A DNA stretch of 64,000 nucleotides from Paramacrobiotus metropolitanus (lineage: Eukaryota > Tardigrada > Eutardigrada > Parachela > Macrobiotidae). Location: assembly GCF_019649055.1 (NCBI RefSeq), contig NW_026570235.1, positions 1,674,001 through 1,738,000 on the forward strand, in the 5' to 3' direction. The translations under genes and the position numbers were made by a program. How positions within the stretch are numbered: position 1 is the first letter of the stretch; the number at the start of each line of letters is the position of its first letter. The notes beneath the pieces are model-generated. The model saw nothing but the letters and a program-made list of their open reading frames with translations, searched no databases and was not told the DNA's origin. Below are positions 1-12,100 of the stretch, piece by piece.

Positions 1-4
1 TGAC

Positions 5-3000
5 ATGGCTTCGGGCTCGGTTGGTGGAGATGCAGCATCAGTCTTCTATCTTCTAAAATCATCCGGGAAAGTTTTCTCGGTAAAGCGTGGAAATATTACG
101 GATGTCCTGACTTCCGCGATCCAGATCAAGTGCTTGGCATTTGGTGGACAGGCACCCGAAGTACTGTATGGAATTGGAGCTGATCTGAAGGTAGGAAGCG
201 GTTTAGCGCAGCAAGCAATACGTGTTTCTCCATTTCCGTCATACTATTTCCATTAAAATACTCTCCTGCGCACAGCGTATTATCTAGGTTTTTCTTGCCA
301 AGTATGAGTTTTTGTTTGGTAGATGGTGAGCGTCAATCAGCCTGTGTATTTATCTGGATGTTTGATAGGCTTATGTATGGGTTAGCGAACCATTAGTGCC
401 AATCTGTCGCACGGTGGAAATCTACCAGAATGAACGGTGGACCCCAGCGAGAGGCTATTCAAATGCACTGCTGCCTACAGACAGGTTCGTTCTCTTCGCT
501 CAATGCAGAGCGGCAGTCAGTTGCAGTTTTCCTCGTTTCCTGCAGGTATCAGTGGTCGGATGAGAGCGGAAGAACTGAGCGTGGAAAGGACGATACACAG
601 TTACCGACATCAGATTGGACTTGGGAGACAGCGCGCTGGCAGATAGACGAGAATTTCCACGGTGTTCTGCTCGGTCCTGAAGTATGTGTTTCTCCAGCAC
701 TGACATTACGAAGATAATTATCGTGATCGAGGTTTAATGTCAGTAAATTGATAATAATTTTTTACCGTGTATTGATGAAATTTGAAGGCGAATTAACCGT
801 ATGCTACTCTAAAAATATTGTGAAATCTAGGTGAATATGAATTCAAAGTGGAGTTGATACGAATGTTGAGTATGTACTATTGTATGTTACCGACTTACCG
901 TACTTTCTTTCCATTTGCGATTTTGTTTGTGGTTTCTGACTCCAACATGGAAAGCCAGTTATCTTTCTCAGTCTGACGTTAGTTTACTCGTTGAGTATTA
1001 AAATTTTAATGTTAGAAGTTTAAAAAATTTTTTATTCGTATTGCTCGTGCTTGTTTGTGGATTTTAATTTATTATTGAAATAGGATAGAAAAAATAAATA
1101 CAAGATTAATTTTAAGAACAGCATCATCACAAATCATAGTATATTAGTTACCACTGTATGGAGCCGAAAGAAAATGGAGAGTGACTGAGAAAAACTTTTT
1201 TGCGCTTTTTTCTCAGGGTTGGACATACGCCATTGACTTTCCCTCGACGTACTATCCTGAAAAGCGATGGAATCACTATGTGCGCCGTCGCCGTTGGACA
1301 CGGACATGCCGTTACCGTGCCACCAACCGCTGGATTCCTTTAACATGGACCGATCTCGCGGATGTCAGCCTGGCCTTGATGGACATTTCCGCTGGAGGAT
1401 GCGACACGTCTGCCCACAGCACGCGAAGTATCTTCCTATGGGCTGTCACTATCAACGGCCAGGTGATCGTCCGCCGCAACTGCAGTCTCGCCTCCGCTTT
1501 CCACGGGGATGCATGGGCATACATCGATCTTCCCGACGGGGTGGAGGCGGCAAGGATATCCGTTGGCCCCGGTGAGATGGTGTGGGCCGTCACCTCCAAC
1601 GGGAAGGCGTTGATGCGCAGCGGCATCAATCGGGATCGGCCTCACGGAGCGTCGTGGGTGTTGGTGGAAGCGCCTTCGACGACCTCATTATTAACGCAGA
1701 TTGCCGTGGGAACGGAGAGTGTCTGGGCGGTGGCGAAAGACGGCTCGGTGTGGTTTCGGCAAGGCATGCGGACGAGTCAACCCCATGGAACAACGTGGGT
1801 GCACATTGCTAGTATGTCGGCGGTTTGTGTGACCATAACGCGCAATGGGGAGGTTTTCGCCATCAGCAACGATAATCAGATTTATTGGCGACACGGAATC
1901 GGATTAGGAGATCCGCATGGAAAAGGTTGGAAGAAAATATCTTTGAAAATAAAAGAAGAATCGCAGAATCAGGAAACTGAAAACCAGGACCCATGGACAT
2001 GGATTAGCGGGACTGCCGGATTTGTTGATGCGCGTACTACGTCGTTTGACGATGAGAATGCTTGGCGGAAAAATATTCTGGGTTTGTTGTCACTACGGTT
2101 TCAGAATGAGATGCAAAATTACGAAAAAATGGAGCCGGCTATTGACCGCGTTGATAACGATGAAGCGAGTGATGCAGGATTTTTGAAAGTGTGGTCTAAC
2201 AAAATGTCTACCTGGGAGCAGTGCTTTTTCCAAGTTCGGTATTCCCAGGAAGCCGATCCAGCCGATTGCTCCATTACTGTGGATGGTGGCACCACCAAGC
2301 TGCTGATTCCATTTTTCGATATCACGGGAATATGCCTTCATCTTGATACAAAAGGAGACCATCAGCTACAAATATCGACAGCGTTTCTCACTCGCGCGCA
2401 GACACCGTTACGGTTGTCCGGATTAAAATCAGAATTAATGCTTTGGAATACTTATTTAGCAGAATCGTATCTGAGCTTCTTGGATGTACGAGAAATTCAG
2501 AAAAGGGACCGCTTATGGATTCTGGCTGCGGGTGTCAGCTGCCCGTTGGTGAGTTTTAACACTTCCGAAGCGCTGCCATCGGTGAAATGGCTAACGTTAG
2601 GAGGCCACTTCCGGTCGGTTGAATCAGCATCGGGGATTACGTGGGCGCTGGGGATGGATGGGCGAACCTGGGTTTGGACGGGCAGCTATGAAGGCAAAAC
2701 GGGAATGGAGAAGAAAGTTCAGGTGGACACACATCGTGTGGAGCTGTACGAAAATCAGCGATGGAATATACTAATGGGGTTTTGCGACAAGTTGTTGCCT
2801 ACAGATAGGTGAGCGAAGTAAAAGGTGTGTGGACGATGCTTTAAATGCCGCTGTTGTGACTGGTTTGTGGGACTCATTGCTTCGTAATATTTTTCAGCTG
2901 GTACAGCAAATTGTTTGTACAATTGATTTGTGAGTTGTTTCTGTATTTCTTTTGAATACTAAAGCTAAGCTAAAGCGAAAAATTGTGCCGAATGGAGCAA

Positions 3001-4021
3001 TCGCGAAGTGCGGATGTGTTTTTATTACTGTGCATTTCTAATTTACTATAACGAATGCAGCTGTAAAGTTAACGAAGCAGGGAAGGTTTTCTGAGTATTC
3101 CGTGCTGTTTATTGCCTTTCGAATTTTCTTATTATAAGAATTAATTGTGTTTTTTGCGGTCGTAGATATACTTGGTCAGATGAGACCGGAAGGATGCAGT
3201 TGTCGATGGATGCATTTCAGTTGCCCTCTAATTTATGGAAATGGGATTCCGAATGGCAGATTGACTATCGAAACGGTGATGAGAATGGCTGGGAATATGC
3301 ATTCGATTTCCCATCTTCCTTTCACTCCTCAAAAGGATCCAACGACTACGTGCGTCGACGGCGTTGGTTTCGTCTGATGAAAGTTGATTGTACCGGGCCG
3401 TGGTTTCCAGGTCCAAACACTCCCTTGCGCTCCGTCTCGATCTGTCCGGGAGTCGCTTCTGGGAATTATGTTTCTTTATGGGCGGTGACGGTCGACGGTA
3501 GCGTTTTAGTGCGAGATCATGTGTCCACGAAAAATCCTTTGGGTGATACATGGATTCCCGTGCGCTCTCCCGTGGCTTTTGTAAACATTTCCGTTGGTCC
3601 GTTTTGTGTGTGGGGCGTCGGGGCGGATGGAACGGCATACGTGAGAAACGGAACTAAGGATAAGCTGGATGGACTGTACTGGTTTCAGGTGGAGAAACCG
3701 GAAAGCGGAGCGAATATTCGACAAGTGGCTGTTGGAGGCGATTCGGTATGGGCTGTGTGTACGGATGATCAGGCGTACTTTCGCAAAGAATACAGTGCGG
3801 CCTTTCCGGAAGGCACAGAATGGGAACTGGTTGCTGATGGTGTGCGGAAGATCTCCGTTAGTATGGAAGATGACGTGTATGCCATTCTGTACAGCACTAG
3901 CCAGAAATTACCTATTCTAGCCAAAAGAACCGGGATTACCCATGGAAATAAAATGGGCGTTGGATGGGAATATGGACTTCATGCCAAAGATATTTCTTGT
4001 CGTAATTTGGAGAGGAGATAG
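5..4021 (+). CDS. TECPR1: TECPR1-like tectonin/dysferlin-domain protein, copy A (5 exons, apparently intact)
   Basis: Exons 5-190, 369-484, 546-681, 1217-2808 and 3166-4021 join in consistent phase to a 961-residue frame (human TECPR1 is about 1,165 residues). Order: an N-terminal tectonin strand (residues 1-62), a first dysferlin domain (inner part with YQNERW and LLPTDR near residues 80-101, outer part with GWTYAIDF and YVRRRRW near 147-175), tectonin propeller repeats (about 205-410), a PH-like segment (about 470-590), a second dysferlin domain (YENQRW, LLPTDR, then GWEYAFDF, YVRRRRW) and further tectonin repeats to the end. In the known family TECPR1 acts at autophagosome-lysosome fusion and binds damaged lysosomal membranes. 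The start ATG at 5 is supported by alignment with the beginning of the family but lies almost at the window edge, so an upstream exon cannot be excluded. Splice ends are canonical GT/AG. Confidence 0.9.
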
Positions 4022-5700
4022 CTGATTTTTATTGTTTGCACAATGTGTTTTGTATTGATTTGTTCTGATTTTTATTTCTTGTTCTTTAGATTGTGATAAG
4101 TTATTCGTTCTTTCTGTAACGATGTTTTCCGTTTTTTTAACCTGATGCGAGAAATATCCTATATATAATTGTAGTTCAGATGCATCAAACTTTACAAAGG
4201 CAATATAAATTGTAAGCGGTCAGGTAGAATGGCTTCTCAAATCCAGTTTTAAAATGTTTGTTTAACTTACCAGCGTATAAAACCTTCGAAAACAGCCGCA
4301 TTCTCTGCCAACTGGTTGCAGCTTTTCCATTTGTGCTGGCGGCTTCGCTGAGATACCGAATTGACTGCAAACTGTGGGGTCAGGATCGATCTATTTATCG
4401 AAATATTTATTTTGCAGAGCGTTTAACGAATGAACTGGAAGCGAAACATCCTTTCTGTAACCTTAAGAAAACTTCCTGTGGGATCGGGCTGTGTTGGTCA
4501 GGTGTATAAAGTGAAAGTGGCAACTAACTCCAACCGTATTGATGCTCAATTAGGTCGTTCTGGCAGTTCTGAAGGCTTCGCCGTTTCATCGATTTCATGT
4601 GGCTGCTTTGGTGGATTTGCCAAATTCCAGTGACGTGTTATGCTGCGGCGTCTCTCCAGCGGACAATGTATGTAGATATTGTTGTCGTCCGGTTGCTCAA
4701 TGAGACATGTCCACTTTGTACAGCCCCCGGTTCTGATCTCCTTTGTTGGTTCCTTAAATAAGGCACCACTGTGTCGACGGTGTCAAAACGGCTACTAATT
4801 AGAAACGTTTTATATGCACCAGCTCCGACGGTCCCGATCTCTGATGTATTTTGTATTTATGTTAGGTGTTCGAAGAATTTCCTTGACTGACACCAGCTCT
4901 ATTAACCGCCATAACCATTTCCAAAACTTTCCACGAGCATTGCTCCTGCTGTTTCGTTCTGCAAGTGGCGAAGGCTGACAGGATATCATGATGTCGTGTG
5001 CGAATCGTCAGGATGTTTTTTTGTGACGCGAGAACCGGTTTTATTACCAGCGGGCAGTTTATGTGGATCGGATCCTCTTACGTATATACTTCACATCCTT
5101 CCATTTTCTGTGTTCTTTCGTGATTCTGAATGTGTTAGTGGCGATTATCATTGACACTTTTGATTATCTAACAAGAGACTGGTCAGTGCTAGGTCCGCAG
5201 CATTAGACGAATTTGTACATCTGTAGTCGGATTACGGTCCATTAGCAACTGGATATATCACACATGCAAAAGTTATTTCCTTACTGTTTTAAGGTTGCCA
5301 GCTGTAGAAAAGTGGCGCTGTAAATAATCCATCAAGTAACCGTGATCGTTTTTTTGTACAAAATTTGGAGTCACGGAAAGCACTTTTATCGAAGTCACAC
5401 CGATGTGCAAACAATTGTTCATATATCTTTACTTCCGCGTTTTATTCATAAAATTGTACTTCAAAAGCACCAAACTTTACACAATGCAATAAAAATTGTT
5501 CAAAACATGTGACACGATCGCTCAGTTCTCAGTCAAATGCGCTATTCAAATCTATTGAAAAAGCAAAAAAAAAATGATAGCAAAGAAACATCAACCACCC
5601 TGTTTAATGAATCACAATAACGGAAAATCACAACAATTATAGGAAAAATGCCAGAAAAGGAAAGAGCGCACTCTCGCCGCAAACTCTTTTCTTGATTAAA
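4022..5700. other. Intergenic stretch between TECPR1-A and the convergent gene
   Basis: I see no supportable coding exon. The stretch is almost base-for-base the same as 45004-46683 in the second copy of the locus, although it is non-coding, so similarity alone does not show function here. It holds the 3' ends of TECPR1 (+) and of the unknown gene (-). Confidence 0.5.
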
Positions 5701-7862
5701 CTACAGAATTTGCGGTTCCAGTTCAGTGTACTCGGGCTTGTTCTTCTCGGCTGCGATCTCCGGAGCAATGGAAAAAACTTGTACATCGTTGTTAAAAATC
5801 CGCTCGCGAATTTGGTATCTAAACCAAGAACCATGTGTCAAAACGAGACCCACAATGCAAAAGCAGTCTTGCAAAGAATTAACTCACAGCTGAAGGTTGA
5901 TGGCGTTTTTTGGCGGCGGATAAAAGTCACGGAAAGAAAGAGCCGCAGCTTGCCCACTGTTACTGGCTTCAGGCTTTTTAGCGGAGAAATACCGTTCTTG
6001 TCGACTCAATCCAGAAAAATTGCGCTAGAACGCGGAAATGTTATGTGCAGAATAAGTTAATACTCGAACTGCAGCATAAAACACCACTGAACGTTAAAGT
6101 CGTTAGTTAAAAAAGTGATAAACTTACATCAGCATTTGAAAACACATGTGCATCGCCACCCAAGTGCAGTTTTTCCATTTCCGCAATCACTGATTTTGTA
6201 GTCGGCACTTCTTGAACAAAGGTCGGTGGGGCAGGGAGCAAAGGATTAAAGTTGATCGAAAACCCTTTTTTGCTAGTCTCTGACAGACCTACACAAATTT
6301 GTGGTTTACTTTAATAATTGCACTATCAGGAAAAGTGCTGGATTACCTAACAGTCTGATGATGAGATCAATTATCAAAATAAACTAATAAATTCTACAAA
6401 ACTTGTCTGACATTCACAAAAAAGGCAGCGGACTTTGCACTAACCTGCGACCGAATCAGAAGTACTTTCCCAGCTGCACTCAGATTCAGTTGCGGAATCA
6501 TGACGACACCGGTTTTGATCGCGGCCAGCCTTACCTAAATGCAAAAAATTAAGACAACTCACTGTCGCAGTTACCAAACGACTTTAAATTGTTAATTTTT
6601 AGAATCTTACTCAATTTTATCATAGCGCGCGCGAAGAGCTTGCGCATACTGGTTTGGAAGTGTCGATGACGATGGTGGGCTACACAGACACGAAAGATAA
6701 AACGTAAAAGGTTAAAATAGCTTGTTTAATATCCCAGCGCTTACTGTTAATCACCCTTTTAACAAGGATCGTCAGAACAACTTACGGCTTACCGACGTAA
6801 AATTTCAGCAAATGCGTCAACTTTTCAGCTGAACTCGAACCCTTCCGCGCAGCACTACGCCCTGGCAAAGAATGCGCCATCGATCCTTTGGTCTGCGGAG
6901 AGCGGTAGTGTGGACCCAGAGTCATGAGCTTTTTATGAACAACCGCATCATCGGAGTCGCGATCATCGGGCAGATGCTCCTTCTTTTGCATAGCCGTGGC
7001 CAGAACCTTAGTAATAATTTCCCCCAGTTCCTGGAAGTCCCCCCACAGCATCCGGCAGACTTGCGTAAAAATGTGTTAAATCAGTTGATTCAAATGCAAA
7101 ACGTCTTGACATTATCTTTAAAAAATGCAGTCTGTAGAACACTTACAGGCAAGAACACTTACAGGCAATATAGGTTGAAAGCTTCATACAAGTGTAGCCA
7201 ATGAGATACCACATACCTGATTTGCTAAAGGTCACATCCGAAGCGTCTTGATATTCCCCGGAATCCGCAGTACTGCTCCGCTGGGAAAAGGACGGCGAAT
7301 TCTTTCCAGACGATTCGGTCAACGCAGGACTCTTTCCAGACGAATCTGTCAATGCAGGACCCCATAAACCAGTCTTGGACTCGTCAGCAGCTGCAAGGTC
7401 AACAGCTCCTCCAGCCGAACCGACGTCCACGGCGCCAAGATCAGCTGCAGCATCGACCATCGCAGCGTTCGTAGATGCATCCTCAAGGCCAGCAAAAACT
7501 GATGTGTTATCATATTTGCTGGTTGTCGGTGCTGCAAACAATTGCAAAAGGTCAATAACCCTGCTGTTTGGCCCTGTTGTATTCACGTAGCCAGAGCAAA
7601 AACGAAAACAAAACGGCATACCGTGGACATCGAGATGGATGGTCGCTGTGCTGACGTAATGGATGGTATTCAAAAAACCTTCAGTGGGCTCTGCAACGGA
7701 TGGCAAGGATATCGGCGCACTGTATGACAAATCCAGAGCTTTATCCAAATCTGCATGGTCAGGCAGTGTAACGGGTGTTTCCACTGGTGCGTAGACAGGA
7801 GACTGAGTGGATGTTCCGGGATGGCGAAAAACAAATGTGTCATCGTAATACGCGCCTTCCAT
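5701..7862 (-). CDS. Unknown-function gene, copy A (8 exons, intact)
   Basis: Exons in transcript order: 7862-7622, 7531-7217, 7059-6793, 6679-6611, 6534-6445, 6288-6128, 6024-5888, 5818-5701. All phases agree and give 465 residues starting MEGAYYDDTFVFRHPG and ending EYTELEPQIL. The N-terminal part is acidic, exon 2 is rich in Ser, Ala and Asp (low complexity), exon 3 is basic, exon 4 is His/Arg rich, and the last three exons hold a conserved-looking tail with FYPPPKNAINLQL. No signal peptide or membrane segment is evident. I do not recognise the family. The start is chosen because the copy at 46684-48893 shares it while the sequence upstream differs. The exon 3 acceptor here is CAAG rather than the CAGG of the other copies, which changes the first residues of that exon. 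Confidence 0.75.
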
Positions 7863-8030
7863 GGTAATAATAAGAAAAATAACCAAAGACTGATTTAAAA
7901 AAACACTTCTGTCCTGCATGGTATAGTCCGCATCAAAGATTAAAAGAACACATTAAAAAAGAATCACTGAATTCTGAAAACTGCACTACAATAAAAAGTG
8001 TGAGTAACCGAGCTAGTAGACGAAGAAGTG

Positions 8031-8222
8031 TTAAGTGCGTGCAGTCACTGCACCTGCAGCACTCCTCAGTGGAATAGTTTCCTGTGCTGAAACTGGTCTA
8101 GTTGTTCTCCAGTATAAATATGTCAAGAGCGCGAATACGGGCACCAAGAAAGGCCCTACATATAAAAATGCCGTCCAAAAGTTCACGTTTTCAATTTTGC
8201 CTGAAAACATGAGAGAGGTCAC
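8031..8222 (-). CDS. Possible small single-span membrane ORF
   Basis: A 63-residue frame with one hydrophobic segment (FWTAFLYVGPFLVPVFALLT) followed by a Ser/Thr/Arg tail. No homologue is recognised and no splice context settles it. It lies in the short gap upstream of the unknown gene. It may be a chance frame. Confidence 0.22.
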   Translation of the reverse strand: MTSLMFSGKIENVNFWTAFLYVGPFLVPVFALLTYLYWRTTRPVSAQETIPLRSAAGAVTART

Positions 8223-8460
8223 GGCGAAAAATAATTATAACGACGGTCCCAATAACGTAAGCTAAGCGATTTTCATTTCTCTAGTTCTGCATTGAGTCTT
8301 GTAATTTTTGTGTTATGCGATAGCTTACAGATACGTTTATTTATAACTTTATATACAATAGATATTGTTTATTGCAAAGTAGGCAGGTAACCCATTAAGG
8401 GCTAGGATCGTCATCTAGCGTGGGAATTTAAATTTTGCGTAAGTAAATCGAGACAAAACG

Positions 8461-8601
8461 TTAACTATTATTTCCGGTCATACCAGGATCAATCGCGTCA
8501 TGCACGAAAGTTACAATCCATAAATGAAACACAAGAAAAAACACCGCAGCACCTCCAAGGATAAGAAGCATAAACGTGTTCTCAATCGCATCACGATCCA
8601 T
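8461..8601 (-). CDS. Possible 46-residue single-span membrane peptide
   Basis: The frame from the ATG at 8601 reads MDRDAIENTFMLLILGG and continues with a strongly hydrophobic stretch, then a short polar tail. A longer in-frame start at 8748 exists, but its N-terminal part looks unstructured. The acidic head plus one membrane span resembles a micro-membrane protein, but nothing else supports it. Confidence 0.25.
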   Translation of the reverse strand: MDRDAIENTFMLLILGGAAVFFLVFHLWIVTFVHDAIDPGMTGNNS

Positions 8602-9005
8602 TACAGCATACGAAAAAGTGCGGAATTGACTTGGCACCACGCATAGCAGCTGACCTCTCTCTGAAACAAACTTTTTTCTGCTGATGAGCCAGTGCCGCTC
8701 TACAATAATAATGATTCTACGATGAGTATCCGGAAGCTCGCAGCTCAAAAACTAGGAATGCACCATGCACCAGGTTTGTGAATCTGTGTTCAGCCGGTCC
8801 AGTGCATCGCTCTTAGCGGTTTAGACCACGACGTACGTCCATCATGCCATTGCCGTTCCCCTCAACCAATTGCATAATTATATAGATAGTATTAGTACTA
8901 TTATTATGCAGTACGTACTTTATACTAGTGGTGGTTGATAATTTGATAACACATCATCATTGATTGCACCGAGCGCGAGCGATAACACACTACTAGTATT
9001 CTAGA

Positions 9006-9053
9006 GTAGTACGAGTGCAACATACTTTAAACGTTATCTTGCACTCGTAGTAC
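9006..9053. repeat. Short hairpin-forming inverted repeat
   Basis: Arms at 9006-9020 (GTAGTACGAGTGCAA) and 9039-9053 pair at 14 of 15 positions across an 18-base AT-rich loop. It lies just upstream of the first recognised exon of the RPB2-like locus. Function unknown. Confidence 0.45.
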
Positions 9054-9118
9054 GCCTTTCCAATTTCTACCAGTTACCACCACTTGAAAATATAAGTACC
9101 AAAAAACAACCGTTTTCC

Positions 9119-12100
9119 GAACCGGAAGTTATTTGTTTATCGGATTCTGATGATTCTTCTGTCTTCCTTCTATCCGAATCCCCATCGCCCAAGCCTGATG
9201 CAGTGGTTCCTGTGCTGGAGTCGTTAATAAATGGCGACAGTGATAAGACAGTTTTTGGAGATGAGAATATTCCTCCCCTCTACGTGGCGCGTATGTTATC
9301 GATTTACACTCGCCACAAATGCATCACAGATGACTTGCAATGCCGATTACTTTCCATTTAATATTTTCTTTTTTTGCAGCGCCCCCAAGTCCATCGTGGA
9401 GGGATGATTGCTGTGATGAAGACCACGAGAAATTAGCGCTGGGCTCCGTGTCGGATGATTTGGCCGAATTCATCGCCCATGACCATAGTTCTTTCTACGA
9501 AAGAGGTAAAATGTTTGTTGAAATAGTGTAATCGTTGATGAAGGCGTTTTCGTACAAACTCAAATGACAAAGTTCCATTATAATGTAGGGGCATAGCGGC
9601 ATGCAGCTTTGTTAACTGGAACTTTGTTAGAGCGGTAAAGCGGTGTTATCTTTTGTTTTACGCTCTCGTAGGGGCGCAAGTGACGCAGCGAATGTACTCG
9701 TAATGATAAAAAGTACTCGTACTGGAAAAATGAACATTTCTATTCTAGTTAAAACGTTTATTTTGTTTTTATTCACATGGATGCTATCATGCTGATTTGT
9801 GCGGCATCAGTAATGCTGGTTTAATTGTTTCGGTCAAAAGTATAAATTTATAAATGATTTTCAAAAATTTAATCCATAAATAAACTGCCCCAGAATTATG
9901 GTCGCATTTTTTCAAATATCGTCCAGTGCTTTCGCTCCAAAAAATAGAATATGACTTATATGACCCAAAACCAGTTAGTAAGCGGAAGTTTCATTTTGAC
10001 GGAATTCTCTTCGGCATATAGGACGATACTTCTAAATATTTCAATGATTGTTTTCTTTCCTCAATATGTTGTACTTTAATTTGCGTTCATGCTTCGACAG
10101 AAAACGATGAAACTACTCGAGAAGGGATCCCCAAAGCAGGCCTTTCCGATTATATCGACGAGGATGTGTACGCTGCACTCGGCAGTGCCGGTTGGGAAGA
10201 GGCTGCCTGGTTGATTATCCAGTCGTTTTTTGACGACAAAGGCCTGGTCCAGCAGCAGTTGGATTCGTTCAATAAATTCGTTTCCACGGATCTTCCAGAA
10301 ATTGTCACCAGTTCATTACCGATTGTCATAAGAAAAAAGGATGAAAGTTTTGGGTTGAAAGAACCGAACCCTGAAGACTTGGTAAGCGCTAAGAGACTAA
10401 GAGTATCAACGATTTGAGATATAAATTTTTTTGTATGATTTTTTTTTTGTTTGTATCATTTCTTCAGGCTCGATAATGTCAGCAAAAATGATGTTGGAAG
10501 GAATCTCTTAATGAGTAGACAGATATTCATACGGTATTATTCTGCTGATAGATATGTTATCGGTACACCTTCGAAGGCGTTGGCATCTCTTCCCCGTTTC
10601 GTGAAGGCCGAACGAGTGATTCTGGGGTTTCGGTGCTGCATCCTCTGGAAGTCAGGCTTAGAGATCTCACATATGATTGTAACTTGTGGGTGGATATCAA
10701 AGAGACAATACAGAAACATGGATGTGCTGATGAATCGAGTATTGAAAAGATTTACATGGGACGGTTGTCCATCATGGTGCGGTCTGACTACTGCCAAATG
10801 CATAATCAAAATGACCCGGTTGTGGTTAGCGCGATGGGTGAATGCGTCCACGATCCCGGAGGATATTTCATTATCGATGGATCCGAAAAGATAGATAATA
10901 TTCGTTAAAAAGTTTGGCCAAACCGGTCGTGCGTTTTACTGTGCTTATTTTTTTTACATTTTGGCAGTGATTGCCGAAGAGCGTATGGCTGAAGACCACC
11001 TCAGCATCACGCGCGCACGAATTCAAAGTACCAGTACAAAGCTGAAATCCGATCCGATCCGTCCCGGAAACCGGGAACAAGACCGCAACTCCGTTGTGGA
11101 TAAACATGATTTCGAAGCCGCTGCAGGTGAACTGACTCGTCTTCGTATTACCTCTGCATATTACTGATATTTGCTAAGCAATTCAGCATTTTTTAGACAA
11201 TTAACGGCATACGGTACCGATTATTTCGTTTCCTTTTCTTTATTTATTTCGTTTAGTACTGCACCGATTATTTGGTTTTCTCAAACCGTAAATGCGCTCT
11301 AGCGTTATGTGCATGCTTTTATTCCGTTTAGTTTAGTATACCGATATATAGTACAATTGTATTGTAGATACGTTGTGTATTATCAACCTGTTGCAGTGTA
11401 ATTCCATAACTGTTCTATCAGTGGGATAACCGATTGTGACCATCAGACCGTTTGTCAAGCAGGAAATTCCTATTACAATCCTCTTTCGAGCTCTGGGTTT
11501 GGAGACCGATCAAGAAATTGTGCAGCTAATCTCCCTGAACCAGGAGGATAACGAAATTCACGAATGGCTGAAGCCGTCGCTGATGTATGCTCAAGCCATT
11601 CAGACGCAAGAACACGCTTTGAATTTCATTGGCAATCGCAGCGCAAAGCCAGCCGTCGTTAGGTCCGAAAGGATTAGATTCGCCAAGGACATGCTCGAGA
11701 AGAATGTTTTGCCACACGTTGGCACAAGAGCCGATTGTTCACGACGAAAAGCGTTCTTCTTGGGCTACATGGTCGACCGGCTAATTCGCACAGCTATGGG
11801 ACGGTGCGATTGTGTCGACCGGGATCATTATGCGAACAAGCGCCTAGAGCTCGTCGGTCCGCTATTTGCCACCCTCTTCCGTCAGCAGTTTCAAAAACTG
11901 CGGAAGGAAATGACGCTTACGCTGGAGAAAGAGTTGCAAAGAAAGCCTAATATTACAACTGGGCTGAATGTCGCATTAGCCCTGAAGAGCCGGATCATCA
12001 CGGATGGCATGCGCTACGCCCTGGCCACCGGCAACTGGGGGGAAGCCCGACGTTGTCAGACGAATCGGGTTGGCGTCAGCCAAGTGCTCAGTCGGTTGTC

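Larger units (their letters stand above)
1..7870. repeat. Segmental duplication, unit A (partner 40951-48900)
   Basis: Carries TECPR1 copy A and the unknown gene copy A in the same order and orientation as 40951-48900. Divergence is uneven: 1-350 and 5700-7870 differ clearly from the partner, while about 360-5500 is nearly identical, introns and intergenic sequence included. Homology stops just past the start codon of the unknown gene. Confidence 0.85.

Noticed and set aside
4258-4633. Plus-strand frames between TECPR1-A and the unknown gene
   Set aside because: Present identically in copy B, but the whole non-coding block is near-identical, so conservation is uninformative; no domain was seen.
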